Origin: Salirhabdus euzebyi
Lineage (GTDB): Bacteria; Bacillota; Bacilli; Bacillales; Alkalibacillaceae
Length of the DNA: 64,000 nucleotides
Direction of reading: 5' to 3'
Assembly: GCF_014207435.1 (NCBI RefSeq)
Contig: NZ_JACHGH010000010.1
Location: forward strand, 1-64,000
Made by a program: the position numbers and the translations under genes. Positions 18,266-26,896 of the stretch are shown here, piece by piece. Within the stretch, counting starts at the first letter, position 1. Every line of letters starts with the position of its first letter. The notes under the pieces are model-generated. The model had not been told where the DNA came from. It did no database searches and saw only the letters and a list, made by a program, of their open reading frames with translations.

Positions 18266-19027
18266 ATGGAAGAAACAATATCGTTAAAAGAGATATTCCA
18301 AACGATTAAAAAACGACTGCTATTAATCTTGTCTTTAATGTTTGGAGCTACAGCAATTGCTGCTATATTAAGTTATTTTTATTTAACTCCTATTTATCAG
18401 TCCTCATCGCAGTTTATCGTAAACCAACAAAGTCAAGATCCGAATGTCACCTACAATGTCAATGATATTCGTACGAACGTTGAATTAATTAACACATACA
18501 ACGTTATCATTAAAAGCTCAGCTATTCTTGGACAAGTTATTGAAGAACTAGACTTAGATATGACCGTAAGTCAGCTTGACTCACAAATTCAAGTAAGCAG
18601 TGCACAAAACTCTCAGGTTGTGAACGTAGTTGTTCAGGATTCAAATCCACAACAAGCAACTGATATTGCAAACACTGTTGTAAGAGTATTTCAAAATGAA
18701 ATTCCAATCTTAATGAATTTAAATAAGAATGTAAATAACGTACACATTTTAACAGAAGCAGAAACACCTACAAATCCGTCACCAGTAAAGCCGAATCCTA
18801 AACTTAACATGGCAATTGCATTTGTTTTAGGGGCAATGGTTGGAGTTGGACTTGCCTTTTTACTAGAGTTCTTGGATAACACGATTAAGAGTGAACAAGA
18901 TGTGGAGAAACATTTAGGTCTTCCTGTACTTGGTGTCGTAACTAGAATGTCAGACGACGATTTCAAAACAACAGCAGGTGCGAATGTAAGAATTAACAGA
19001 AAGAGGGGTGGATCAATTGGTGCGTAA
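18266..19027 (+). CDS. Wzz/YveK-type chain-length regulator and kinase modulator
   Basis: 253 residues. A membrane helix near 17-40, an extracytoplasmic coiled/beta domain with YQSSSQFIVNQQSQDPNVTY, the pre-helix proline-rich PTNPSPVKPNP (about 166-176) and a second helix near 180-200, then a cytoplasmic tail. This is the layout of YwqC/EpsA/CapA: polysaccharide co-polymerases that set chain length and activate the partner BY-kinase through their C-terminal tail. It overlaps the kinase start by 8 bases, and AGGTG precedes its ATG. First gene of the main operon. Confidence 0.92.
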   Translation: MEETISLKEIFQTIKKRLLLILSLMFGATAIAAILSYFYLTPIYQSSSQFIVNQQSQDPNVTYNVNDIRTNVELINTYNVIIKSSAILGQVIEELDLDMTVSQLDSQIQVSSAQNSQVVNVVVQDSNPQQATDIANTVVRVFQNEIPILMNLNKNVNNVHILTEAETPTNPSPVKPNPKLNMAIAFVLGAMVGVGLAFLLEFLDNTIKSEQDVEKHLGLPVLGVVTRMSDDDFKTTAGANVRINRKRGGSIGA

Positions 19028-19712
19028 AAGTAAAAAGGTGAAACAAGCGCTTCGTCAATTAATTACGCAAATTAATCCGAAGTCTCCTATTTCTGAGCAA
19101 TATCGTTCGATCCGCACGAACTTGCAATTTGCTTCTGTAGACAATGACTTACATACGTTAGTTATTACGTCTTCAGGCCCAAGTGAAGGGAAATCGATGA
19201 CAGCTGCCAATGTTGCTGTTGCATTTGCTCAACAAGGTCAAAAGGTCTTACTAGTTGATGCTGATTTACGTAAACCAACCGTACACTATACGTTCCGTGT
19301 AGAAAACAAAAAGGGGCTTAGCAACTTTTTAATAGGTGAGTTAAGTTTAGTAGATATTGTACTAGAATCAGGTGTACCTAACCTTGGGGTTGTTACGTGT
19401 GGACCAATTCCACCTAACCCATCCGAAATTCTAGGCTCCAATCGAATGAACCAGTTCATTGAGCTAGCAAAGCAACATTTTGACTTAGTTATTTTCGATA
19501 CACCGCCAGTACTAGCTGTAACCGATCCAGCTATTGTGGCGAAGCGCTGTGATGGTGTATTAATGGTAGTTCGTAGTAAGCAGACGGAATACGAAGCTGC
19601 AAAGAAATCAAAAGAGCAACTGCAGCAAGTAGGAGCTAATATTTTAGGTGTTGTATTAAATGATAGAGAGCTAAAAGATAGCAATTATTACTATTACTAT
19701 GGAAGAAATTAA
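19020..19712 (+). CDS. Bacterial tyrosine (BY) kinase, CpsD/CapB/YwqD type
   Basis: About 230 residues. It autophosphorylates on C-terminal tyrosines and controls capsule or exopolysaccharide assembly with the co-polymerase upstream. Walker A is ITSSGPSEGKSMTAAN (about 50), Walker A' is VLLVDADLRKP, Walker B is LVIFDTPPV, and the end is a tyrosine cluster, NYYYYYGRN. An SD-like GAGGGGTGG just upstream supports the GTG at 19020; TTG 19017 and GTG 19008 are in frame and cannot be excluded. A terminator directly follows. Confidence 0.93.
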   Translation: MRKSKKVKQALRQLITQINPKSPISEQYRSIRTNLQFASVDNDLHTLVITSSGPSEGKSMTAANVAVAFAQQGQKVLLVDADLRKPTVHYTFRVENKKGLSNFLIGELSLVDIVLESGVPNLGVVTCGPIPPNPSEILGSNRMNQFIELAKQHFDLVIFDTPPVLAVTDPAIVAKRCDGVLMVVRSKQTEYEAAKKSKEQLQQVGANILGVVLNDRELKDSNYYYYYGRN

Positions 19713-19748
19713 ATGTTTAGGACTTAGTGCCTAGGCATTTTCCTTTTC
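19711..19748 (+). terminator. Intrinsic terminator after the BY-kinase
   Basis: AAATGTTTAGG (19711-19721) pairs with CCTAGGCATTT (19730-19740), with two G-T pairs, followed by a T-rich tail. It overlaps the kinase stop and would attenuate the operon between kinase and phosphatase. Confidence 0.65.
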
Positions 19749-20021
19749 TTCAAGCATATTACTTCAAAAAAATTGGTATCTATTTACAGTTTATTTTTCT
19801 ATAAAAATATCTTTTTAACGGAAGTATTGGTTTGACAACAAGCAGGCTTCTCCTTTATTATTGTAAAGGAAGACAAGATGTTCCACGATTCTACTAAATT
19901 AGTAAAAAATTGTAAGCTAATCGACAGTATACACCCCTTTTCAAAACACTGTAATGTGCTAAAATTAAACACATTGAATAGGAAAAAAGTCGTGATTAAT
20001 CGTTTTGGGGGTGGGGAAGTT

Positions 20022-20789
20022 ATGATAGATATTCATTGTCACATTTTACCCAGTATGGATGATGGAGCAGCATCTATAAGAGAAAGTATCACAATGGCAC
20101 AGGCTGCTGCAGAAGAGGGGATTCGTACAATAATCGCAACCCCGCATCATTTAGATGGGAAATATAACAACACGAGAACTGATATTGAAAAAGCTGTATA
20201 TCAATTGAACGAAACACTCAAGGAATCCAATATACCAATTACCATTTTACCTGGACATGAGACGAGAATTAACGGAGACTTGGTAGATCGCATACAAAAA
20301 GAAGAGATTCTGCCATTAAATAAGACAAGCAAGTATGTTTTCGTAGAACTGCCATCCAGTCACGTACCACATTACACAAGTCAGTTACTATTCGATATTC
20401 AAGTAGCAGGATACACACCAGTAATCGTACATCCTGAGAGAAACTCTGTTCTCACACAAAATCCTGATTTACTATATCGTTTTGTTCGAAACGGGGCATT
20501 AACACAGGTAACTGCTGGAAGTGTGTGTGGGAAGTTCGGGAAAAAGATACAAAAATTCACACAAGATATGATCGAAGCAAATTTAACACATTTTGTTGCC
20601 TCTGATGCTCATAATACAACAACTCGAGGGTTTTACTTAAAAGAAGCTTATGAACAGATAAAGAAGGATTTTGGTAACGGAATGGTTTTTTATTTCATGG
20701 AAAATACAGAAAGCTTAATAGAAAACGAAGCGGTTGTTGGGGATCAGCCGCATCGGATTAAAAAGAAAAAGATATTAGGGTTATTTTAA
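20022..20789 (+). CDS. PHP-type tyrosine-protein phosphatase (YwqE/CapC/CpsB)
   Basis: About 255 residues. A metal-dependent PHP-fold phosphatase that reverses the BY-kinase. Metal ligands are visible in MIDIHCHILPSMDDGA at the N-terminus, TPHHLDG, PGHETRINGDL, IVHPERN and the C-terminal VASDAHNT. The ATG at 20022 has a good GTGGGGAAG site and begins exactly at the conserved MIDIHCH. An in-frame extension to 19878 adds 48 residues unlike the family and is rejected. Confidence 0.93.
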   Translation: MIDIHCHILPSMDDGAASIRESITMAQAAAEEGIRTIIATPHHLDGKYNNTRTDIEKAVYQLNETLKESNIPITILPGHETRINGDLVDRIQKEEILPLNKTSKYVFVELPSSHVPHYTSQLLFDIQVAGYTPVIVHPERNSVLTQNPDLLYRFVRNGALTQVTAGSVCGKFGKKIQKFTQDMIEANLTHFVASDAHNTTTRGFYLKEAYEQIKKDFGNGMVFYFMENTESLIENEAVVGDQPHRIKKKKILGLF

Positions 20790-20926
20790 TATAAAATACA
20801 TCAATAGAGAGAAAATAAAGAAAGCGTCTACATCTAAAAAAATATATAGAATCCTAACTTAAATATATTCTGAATCGAAAAGAGAATATTTGTGTGTAAA
20901 AAGTTAGGAGACTATATGCAATGATC

Positions 20927-20989
20927 GAGGATACCCAATGGGTTATAGTGTTTTTTACGCACTTAATTCATTGGGTATCCTCTTTTTTA
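20927..20989 (+). terminator. Long-stem intrinsic terminator upstream of galU copy 2
   Basis: GAGGATACCCAATG (20927-20940) pairs perfectly with CATTGGGTATCCTC (20969-20982), with an inner AGTG/CACT helix, then TTTTTT. It lies inside the operon, between the phosphatase and the second galU. Confidence 0.9.
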
Positions 20990-21068
20990 CCACTCTTTTT
21001 TACAAATAGTTCCATTGTAGTTGTATGATAAATATTTTATATTAAAACTAATTAGTTGAAATTTTCAG

Positions 21069-21200
21069 GTAATATCTCCTTACCTTTATCAATGGGGGTA
21101 CTCGGCTATTCTGTGGGTAAAGGATTCTTTACCTTAGCGCTCGTCCGCAGTGGAATGGTGTGAGGGTGGGTTAAATGCCCAGCTTTTTATTTTTTCCATA
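21069..21200 (+). ncRNA. Candidate EAR (epsC-leader) antitermination RNA
   Basis: This GC-richer, non-coding stretch sits inside the exopolysaccharide operon after the kinase/phosphatase genes and before the epsC-like gene, the position of the EAR element in Bacillus eps operons. Structure seen: AGGTAA/TTACCT (21069-21087), a GGGGGTACTCGGCTA segment, a GGTAAAG/CTTTACC hairpin (about 21115-21133), a G-rich GGTGTGAGGGTGGG run and TGGG/CCCA closing near 21170-21184. EAR RNAs promote processive antitermination through distal terminators. The assignment rests on position, hairpin layout and recollection of the motif; I could not run a covariance search. Confidence 0.55.
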
Positions 21201-21239
21201 TTCTGCAAAATTTGTTGAAAAAAATTGATTTAATTGTAG

Positions 21240-21283
21240 ATAGTCCATGAAAGACCATGAATGCGTGCTTTTTCATGGACTAT
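21240..21283 (+). repeat. Long inverted repeat just before galU copy 2
   Basis: ATAGTCCATGAAA (21240-21252) is perfectly complementary to TTTCATGGACTAT (21271-21283), with an 18-base loop. There is no T tract, so it is a poor terminator. It could be an RNA-processing or stability element or an operator 35 bases before the galU start. The loop holds GACCATGAATG, which repeats part of the stem. Confidence 0.6.
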
Positions 21284-21317
21284 TTAATAGAAGGATATAT
21301 AGGGAGGATTAATACAA

Positions 21318-22196
21318 ATGAAAAAGGTAAGAAAAGCTATTATACCAGCTGCTGGATTGGGTACTCGATTTCTACCAGCAACAAAAGCAATGCCGAAAGA
21401 AATGCTACCAATAGTAGATAAACCTACTATTCAATACATAGTAGAAGAAGCAATAGAATCTGGAATTGAAGACATTATTATCGTAACGGGAAAAGGAAAA
21501 CGTGCGATAAAGGATCACTTCGATAACAACTTCGAGTTAGAAGATAACTTAATGAAAAAAGGGAAATTTGATTTGCTAGAAAAAGCAAAGCAGCCTGCGC
21601 AAGTAGACATTCATTATATCCGACAAAAAGAGCCATTAGGACTTGGTCATGCAGTATGGTGTGCGCGCAAGTTTATCGGCGATGAACCTTTTGCTGTATT
21701 ACTAGGTGACGATATTGTACAAGCAGATACACCAGGTCTTCGTCAATTAATTAGCCAATATGAACAAACAGGTAGCTCTGTAGTAGGTGTACAGACTGTA
21801 CCGGATAACGAAACCCATCGTTACGGAATTGTAGACCCTAGCACACAAGAAGGTCGACGCTATATGGTGAGCAACTTCGTAGAAAAGCCAGAACAAGGAA
21901 CGGCTCCATCGAATCTAGCTATTATGGGACGTTACGTCTTAACACCAGAAATCTTTACTTTCTTAGATGAACAAGAAAAAGGTGCTGGTGGAGAAGTACA
22001 ATTAACGGACGCCATTCAAAAGTTGAACGATCTCCAAAAAGTATATGCGTATGATTTTGAAGGGAAACGATATGATGTTGGGGAGAAGCTCGGCTTTGTA
22101 AGAACGACAGTAGAGCTTGCTTTACAAAATGAAGAAATCGGCAAAGAAGTTCGCGAAATGTTGAAAGAATTATTATTATCCGAAGTGAAAAACTGA
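21318..22196 (+). CDS. galU: UTP--glucose-1-phosphate uridylyltransferase, copy 2
   Basis: 292 residues, nearly the same as the copy at 9361 through the whole N-terminal two thirds: [49 protein letters not shown] and [12 protein letters not shown] are all kept. Differences gather in the C-terminal 40 residues and in the 190-210 region. It is placed in the exopolysaccharide operon, so it probably supplies UDP-glucose when that operon is on. GGGAGG lies 11 bases before the ATG. Confidence 0.95.
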   Translation: MKKVRKAIIPAAGLGTRFLPATKAMPKEMLPIVDKPTIQYIVEEAIESGIEDIIIVTGKGKRAIKDHFDNNFELEDNLMKKGKFDLLEKAKQPAQVDIHYIRQKEPLGLGHAVWCARKFIGDEPFAVLLGDDIVQADTPGLRQLISQYEQTGSSVVGVQTVPDNETHRYGIVDPSTQEGRRYMVSNFVEKPEQGTAPSNLAIMGRYVLTPEIFTFLDEQEKGAGGEVQLTDAIQKLNDLQKVYAYDFEGKRYDVGEKLGFVRTTVELALQNEEIGKEVREMLKELLLSEVKN

Positions 22197-22238
22197 CCGA
22201 CATAGAGAATGATTCGGTCGTGGAAGGATGTGAATGAG

Positions 22239-24065
22239 ATGACATATCGTACCCGGCTAACGCTACTTATGTTATTAGATTCTATTATTGTGAGTACGGC
22301 CATTTTTGTTGCGTATTGGGTTGTTCGCCCCTATGCGGTTTTTGTGGATGTGGATGCTATTGTCTTAAGTGCAGTTGCTCTACTAGCCTTTCATCATTTA
22401 TTTGCCATATATTACAAGCTATACAATAAAGTATGGGCATATGCGAGTGTAGGCGAACTAGTAGCAATCGTAAAGGCTGTTAGTTTATCCGTTTTCTCTG
22501 CAGGAATTATTCAATTTTTATTCAATAATTTTACGGTTTCTAGAAGAGCTCTAGTTGTAACGTGGATGCTACATATCATATTAATTGGTGGATCACGCTT
22601 TTTATGGAGGATTTATCGTGACCGTTACATTGCTCAAAATGATCAACAAAAACGAACATTAATTGTAGGTGCTGGGGCAGCAGGTGCAATGATTGCAAGA
22701 CAATTAAAAAATGAAAAGCAAAACACAGATCTATACCCAGTTGCTTTCGTAGACGATGACCATACAAAACATAACATGCACTTGTATGAGCTTCCGGTTG
22801 TAGGTGCGGTTAAGGATATCTCGCATGTAGTAGAAAACATGCAAATTGAACATATCGTTATTGCTATTCCATCTTTAAGAAATGGAAAACTACAGGAAGT
22901 AGTCTCCATTTGTACGGGCACGAATGCAAAAGTGCAAATGATTCCGAAAATAGAGGATTTAATAACTGGGAAGGTTTCGGTAAGTCAGTTAAAAAATGTA
23001 GAAGTAGAAGATTTGCTTGGTCGAGAGCCAGTAGAGTTAGATATAGAGTCTATTTCTGAAAAATTAACGGGCAAGACGATACTTGTTACAGGGGCCGGGG
23101 GTTCTATAGGTTCAGAAATATGTCGGCAAGTAGCGAAGTTTAATCCTAAGAAGATCTTACTTCTCGGTCACGGTGAAAATTCTATCTATTTAATTGATAT
23201 GGAATTAAGAGGGAGGTATACAGAAACATTTGAAATCATTCCTATTATTGCGGATGTTCAAGATAGAGAGAGAATATTTGAGATAATGGATACGTACAAG
23301 CCAGATGTTGTCTACCATGCTGCAGCTCATAAGCATGTTCCGTTAATGGAGTATAATCCGAAAGAAGCGGTGAAGAACAATGTTATTGGGACGAAGAATG
23401 TAGCAGAAGCAGCTGACACGTATAAGGTTGGTACATTTGTGCTTGTCTCATCTGATAAAGCCGTGAACCCAACGAATGTGATGGGATCAACGAAACGAAT
23501 TGCGGAAATGGTTATTCAGAAGCTTGCCAAACAAAGTGAGACGAAGTTCGTTGCGGTACGGTTTGGGAATGTACTAGGAAGTCGTGGAAGTGTCATTCCA
23601 CTTTTCAAAAAGCAGATCCAAGCGGGAGGTCCTGTAACAGTGACTCATCCTGACATTACACGATATTTCATGACCATCCCTGAGGCTTCAAGGCTAGTTA
23701 TGCAGGCTGGATCTTTAGCAAGAGGTGGGGAAATCTTTGTTTTGGATATGGGTGAACCTATTAAAATAGTAGATTTGGCACAAAATTTAATTAAACTTTC
23801 TGGCTATTCAGTTGAAGAAATCGGAATTAAATATACTGGAATACGCCCTGGAGAAAAGATGTATGAGGAATTACTTGGGGATAATGAAGTACATCCGAAG
23901 CCTGTTTTTCCGAAGATATTTATTGGGAAGGCATTAGATGGTGAGTTTGATCAGGTGGAGTATCTGTTGGAGAATTATACTGGGTTTGATGAGGTTTATT
24001 TGAAAGATTATGTAATTGGTTTGGCGAATAATAGGGAAATTGATCGGTATAGTTTGGTAGAATAG
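22239..24065 (+). CDS. Membrane UDP-N-acetylglucosamine 4,6-dehydratase (EpsC/PglF/CapD type)
   Basis: 608 residues: four N-terminal membrane helices (about 10-110), a CoA-binding-like Rossmann domain (LIVGAGAAGAMIARQL, about 140-155), then a catalytic SDR domain with GKTILVTGAGGSIGSEICRQ (about 285), AAHKHVPLMEYNPKEAVKNN and SDKAVNPTNVMGSTKR. The SDKAVNPTNVMG block, where Met replaces the usual Tyr, identifies the FlaA1/PglF/CapD family. It makes UDP-4-keto-6-deoxy-GlcNAc, the first step to bacillosamine-type sugars. GGAAGGA before the ATG at 22239 sets the start; an upstream ATG at 22209 is less likely. Confidence 0.93.
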   Translation: MTYRTRLTLLMLLDSIIVSTAIFVAYWVVRPYAVFVDVDAIVLSAVALLAFHHLFAIYYKLYNKVWAYASVGELVAIVKAVSLSVFSAGIIQFLFNNFTVSRRALVVTWMLHIILIGGSRFLWRIYRDRYIAQNDQQKRTLIVGAGAAGAMIARQLKNEKQNTDLYPVAFVDDDHTKHNMHLYELPVVGAVKDISHVVENMQIEHIVIAIPSLRNGKLQEVVSICTGTNAKVQMIPKIEDLITGKVSVSQLKNVEVEDLLGREPVELDIESISEKLTGKTILVTGAGGSIGSEICRQVAKFNPKKILLLGHGENSIYLIDMELRGRYTETFEIIPIIADVQDRERIFEIMDTYKPDVVYHAAAHKHVPLMEYNPKEAVKNNVIGTKNVAEAADTYKVGTFVLVSSDKAVNPTNVMGSTKRIAEMVIQKLAKQSETKFVAVRFGNVLGSRGSVIPLFKKQIQAGGPVTVTHPDITRYFMTIPEASRLVMQAGSLARGGEIFVLDMGEPIKIVDLAQNLIKLSGYSVEEIGIKYTGIRPGEKMYEELLGDNEVHPKPVFPKIFIGKALDGEFDQVEYLLENYTGFDEVYLKDYVIGLANNREIDRYSLVE

Positions 24066-24097
24066 AATTATCTGAAAAATGGAAGGAGTATAGGAAT

Positions 24098-24478
24098 ATG
24101 CTTCTTCCTAAAAACTCTGGGGTATTCGAAATGAAAAATAAAGAAGCGGGATTAACCTTAATAGAAATTATGGCTGTTATTGTTATTATAGGCATCTTAG
24201 CAGCCATTTCCATTCCTTTAGTCTCTAATATAATTGAAAAATCAAAGGAAGAAGTCTGCCAAACAAATATAATAATACTCGAAAGAAGTTACGAGTCGTA
24301 TTTGGTCCTTAAAAGTGTTGAGCACACAGAGGTTGTTTTTGAACAATTTATGCGCAGCTATGATGGAGAATTGTGTGAGAATGATTGTGCTGTTAGTTAT
24401 GGTGAAGGAAAAGTGCATTGTAGTACGGAAGTTGATGATGAGGAAGATGACGGTGGTGGAAGTGTGCCGTATTTATAA
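24098..24478 (+). CDS. Type IV prepilin-like protein
   Basis: 126 residues with a class III (prepilin) signal: short basic leader, AG then LTLIEIMAVIVIIGILAA, with Gly18 at -1 and Glu at +5, followed by one hydrophobic helix. The rest is only about 85 residues and contains four cysteines (VCQTN, LCENDC, HCSTE) and an acidic, glycine-rich tail, DDEEDDGGG. GGAAGGAG (24081-24088) supports the ATG at 24098; an ATG at 24131 gives a shorter leader. No prepilin peptidase or pilus ATPase is in the window, so it must use another system, such as the competence pseudopilus. Its place in a sugar operon is odd. Confidence 0.8.
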   Translation: MLLPKNSGVFEMKNKEAGLTLIEIMAVIVIIGILAAISIPLVSNIIEKSKEEVCQTNIIILERSYESYLVLKSVEHTEVVFEQFMRSYDGELCENDCAVSYGEGKVHCSTEVDDEEDDGGGSVPYL

Positions 24479-25033
24479 GTGGTTTGTTAGGGATTAAATG
24501 ATGAAGTGGAAGTCAGAATGGTTAATAGATAACCACAACATATTGTGTTGGAATCAGTAGGAAATAGAGTAATTATACAATATATGGAATTTATCTATAT
24601 AACATAGTACCATTTTGTTAGTATATAAAGATAAAATTGCTAAAATCGGTGATTTTGTTTTTGAAAAACGTTGATTTGACGGGCTTTTCGGTAACTTAAA
24701 ATATGGAAAATATTGAATGGAGTTAAGGAACTGACTATCATGCTTAGATTGAACGTTAGAAACCTTGCGGGATAAGGGATTGAGGCGTTATTAGTTAGAA
24801 TTATAGATTGATTGAATGGTATATATAATAGGAAGAAACTCGGTTTTGGGTGATAAATGCAAGAATATCTAATTCGTATTTGGTTGGTAGATTGAATAGA
24901 TATTACGAGGTGGCTATCGGATATAGATAACATTTTAGTGGTTTAGTAGTTGGTTGGAGTGATAGTTTTGAAGATTCCAATTAAGTCCTAGTCTACTAAA
25001 AAATTAACTAAACAATGGAAGGAAGTCTAGAAG
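24479..25033. other. 555-base region without a recognisable gene
   Basis: No ORF above about 40 codons makes sense on either strand. The sequence is AT-rich with stop codons in all frames and similar short pieces (GATTGATTGAATGG, GTAGATTGAATAGATA). It separates the prepilin gene from the EpsN-like aminotransferase. It may be decayed coding sequence or a long untranslated leader. A good GGAAGGAAG site at its end belongs to the next gene. Confidence 0.5.
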
Positions 25034-26164
25034 ATGGAGTTGACAAAAGTAAACGAAAGAATATTCCTCTCTTCACCACATATGAGTGATGAAGGTTATG
25101 AAATGCAATATATTAAGGAAGCTTTTGATACAAACTGGATATCTCCACTTGGAGAAAATGTAAATGGATTTGAAAAAGAACTAGCAGAAAAGGTTGGTTC
25201 TAAAGCAGCTGCAGCACTTTCTTCTGGAACAGCTGCTATTCATTTAGCATTAAGAGCAGCTGGTGTTGGAGAAGGAGATATTGTTTTCTGTCCTACACTA
25301 ACTTTCTCGGCAACTGCTAATCCAATCATATATCAAAGTGCAACTCCTGTTTTTATAGATAGTAATTATGAAACATGGAATATGTGCCCTAAAGCATTGG
25401 AAGAAGCTTTTGAGAAGTATCCAGAAGTAAAGGCAGTTATTGTTGTTCATCTTTATGGCCTTTCGGCAGATATGGATAAAATTATGGAGGTTTGTAGGAA
25501 ACATAATGTTGCTGTTATTGAAGATGCAGCTGAGTCACTAGGTGGTTACTACAAGGGTCAACACACTGGCACGTTTGGTGATTATGGTATCTTCTCGTTT
25601 AATGGAAACAAAATTATTACTACCTCTGGTGGTGGGATGTTAGTTTCAAATAATGAAGAGAAAGTGGCTAAAGTTAGATTCTGGGCTACTCAATCTAGAG
25701 ATCAAGCAAGGCATTATCAACATAGCGAACTAGGTTTTAATTACCGAATGAGTAATGTTGTTGCTGGGATTGGTCGCGGACAACTTAAGGTGTTAGAGCA
25801 AAGAGTAGAAAAGAAGAAATATATATTCGAATTTTACAAACGAGAACTCGGTGTTCATGACGGTGTTGAGTTCATGCCTGTAAATGATTGGGATGAACCA
25901 AACTATTGGTTGAGTTCAATGACACTAAGTGGCCAGGTTAGACCGATTGATGTTATGGAGGCTCTTGAAAAAGAGAATATTGAATCAAGGCCAATTTGGA
26001 AACCAATGCATTTGCAACCTTTCTTTGAGAAGTATGATTTTGTTGGGACGGACGTTTCAGAGAAATTATTTGGGAATGGTATGTGTTTACCTTCTGATAC
26101 TAAGATGACTAATGAGGATTTGGAAAGGGTTGTTAAGATTATAAAAAGGTTGTGGTTGAAGTAA
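25034..26164 (+). CDS. DegT/DnrJ/EryC1 sugar aminotransferase (EpsN/PglE-like)
   Basis: 376 residues, PLP-dependent. It probably aminates UDP-4-keto-6-deoxy-GlcNAc made by the EpsC-like dehydratase. Visible: [19 protein letters not shown] and [14 protein letters not shown] at the N-terminus, [12 protein letters not shown] (about 63), [13 protein letters not shown] (about 161) and the PLP-lysine motif [17 protein letters not shown] (Lys about 190). The start [18 protein letters not shown] resembles EpsN of Bacillus. The last bases overlap the sugar transferase start (TAATG). The paralog at 31216 belongs to the nonulosonate set. Confidence 0.92.
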   Translation: MELTKVNERIFLSSPHMSDEGYEMQYIKEAFDTNWISPLGENVNGFEKELAEKVGSKAAAALSSGTAAIHLALRAAGVGEGDIVFCPTLTFSATANPIIYQSATPVFIDSNYETWNMCPKALEEAFEKYPEVKAVIVVHLYGLSADMDKIMEVCRKHNVAVIEDAAESLGGYYKGQHTGTFGDYGIFSFNGNKIITTSGGGMLVSNNEEKVAKVRFWATQSRDQARHYQHSELGFNYRMSNVVAGIGRGQLKVLEQRVEKKKYIFEFYKRELGVHDGVEFMPVNDWDEPNYWLSSMTLSGQVRPIDVMEALEKENIESRPIWKPMHLQPFFEKYDFVGTDVSEKLFGNGMCLPSDTKMTNEDLERVVKIIKRLWLK

Positions 26165-26796
26165 TGAAAGAGTCTAAAGGTGGCATCTATAAAAAGTTCT
26201 TTAAAAGACCAATGGACTTCATACTTTCTTTAATTGCAATTATAGTGCTAAGTCCGGTTTTGTTAATAATAGCTATTCTTGTCAGAGTTAAGTTAGGTGG
26301 TCCAGTTTTGTTTAAACAACAAAGGCCAGGGTTTAATGAGAAGATTTTTATGATGTATAAATTTCGTACAATGACAGACGAAAGGGATGAGAATGGAGAG
26401 TTACTTCCTGACAGTGTGAGATTGACGAAGTTCGGAAGGTTCTTACGTTCTACATCGCTTGACGAACTCCCGGAACTTTTTAATATTCTTAAGGGAGATA
26501 TGTCAATTATAGGTCCAAGGCCTTTATTGGTAAAGTACCTCCCTCTTTATAATGAGCATCAAAAGAGGCGTCATGAAGTAAGGCCAGGTCTTTCTGGTTT
26601 GGCTCAGGTAAGTGGTAGGAATGCTATTAGCTGGGAAGATAAGTTTAATCTAGATGTGAATTACGTTGATAATGTTAGTTTTATGAATGATTGGAAAATC
26701 ATTTTTTCTACTATTAAAAAGGTTTTTGTCAGGGAAGGAATTAACTCAGAGACTGCAGCAACAATGGAACCCTTTAAAGGAGATTTATATAAATGA
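26164..26796 (+). CDS. Initiating polyprenyl-phosphate sugar phosphotransferase (EpsL/PglC-like)
   Basis: About 210 residues. A monotopic phosphoglycosyl transferase that places the first sugar-1-phosphate, probably a bacillosamine-type sugar, on undecaprenyl phosphate. Family motifs: [18 protein letters not shown] with the re-entrant helix, [30 protein letters not shown], the catalytic [20 protein letters not shown] (Asp-Glu dyad), [16 protein letters not shown] and [14 protein letters not shown]. The short form without an N-terminal CapD-like domain matches PglC. The ATG at 26164 overlaps the previous stop; a GTG at 26152 is also in frame. Confidence 0.93.
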   Translation: MKESKGGIYKKFFKRPMDFILSLIAIIVLSPVLLIIAILVRVKLGGPVLFKQQRPGFNEKIFMMYKFRTMTDERDENGELLPDSVRLTKFGRFLRSTSLDELPELFNILKGDMSIIGPRPLLVKYLPLYNEHQKRRHEVRPGLSGLAQVSGRNAISWEDKFNLDVNYVDNVSFMNDWKIIFSTIKKVFVREGINSETAATMEPFKGDLYK

Positions 26797-26896
26797 AATC
26801 ATCTCACAATTTGAAGGTAGTGATATAAAGATTATAAATAATAATTTAAAAAGAGATCAAAGAAAAAGAACTTTTTATAAATGGAGAGTACAAAAA

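Noticed and set aside
21240-21283. Intrinsic terminator call
   Set aside because: Excellent stem but no T tract after it; kept only as an inverted repeat.
26687-26896. N-terminal extension of the GT4 enzyme
   Set aside because: It overlaps the sugar transferase in another frame and precedes the natural MNVLILSQ start with its ribosome site.
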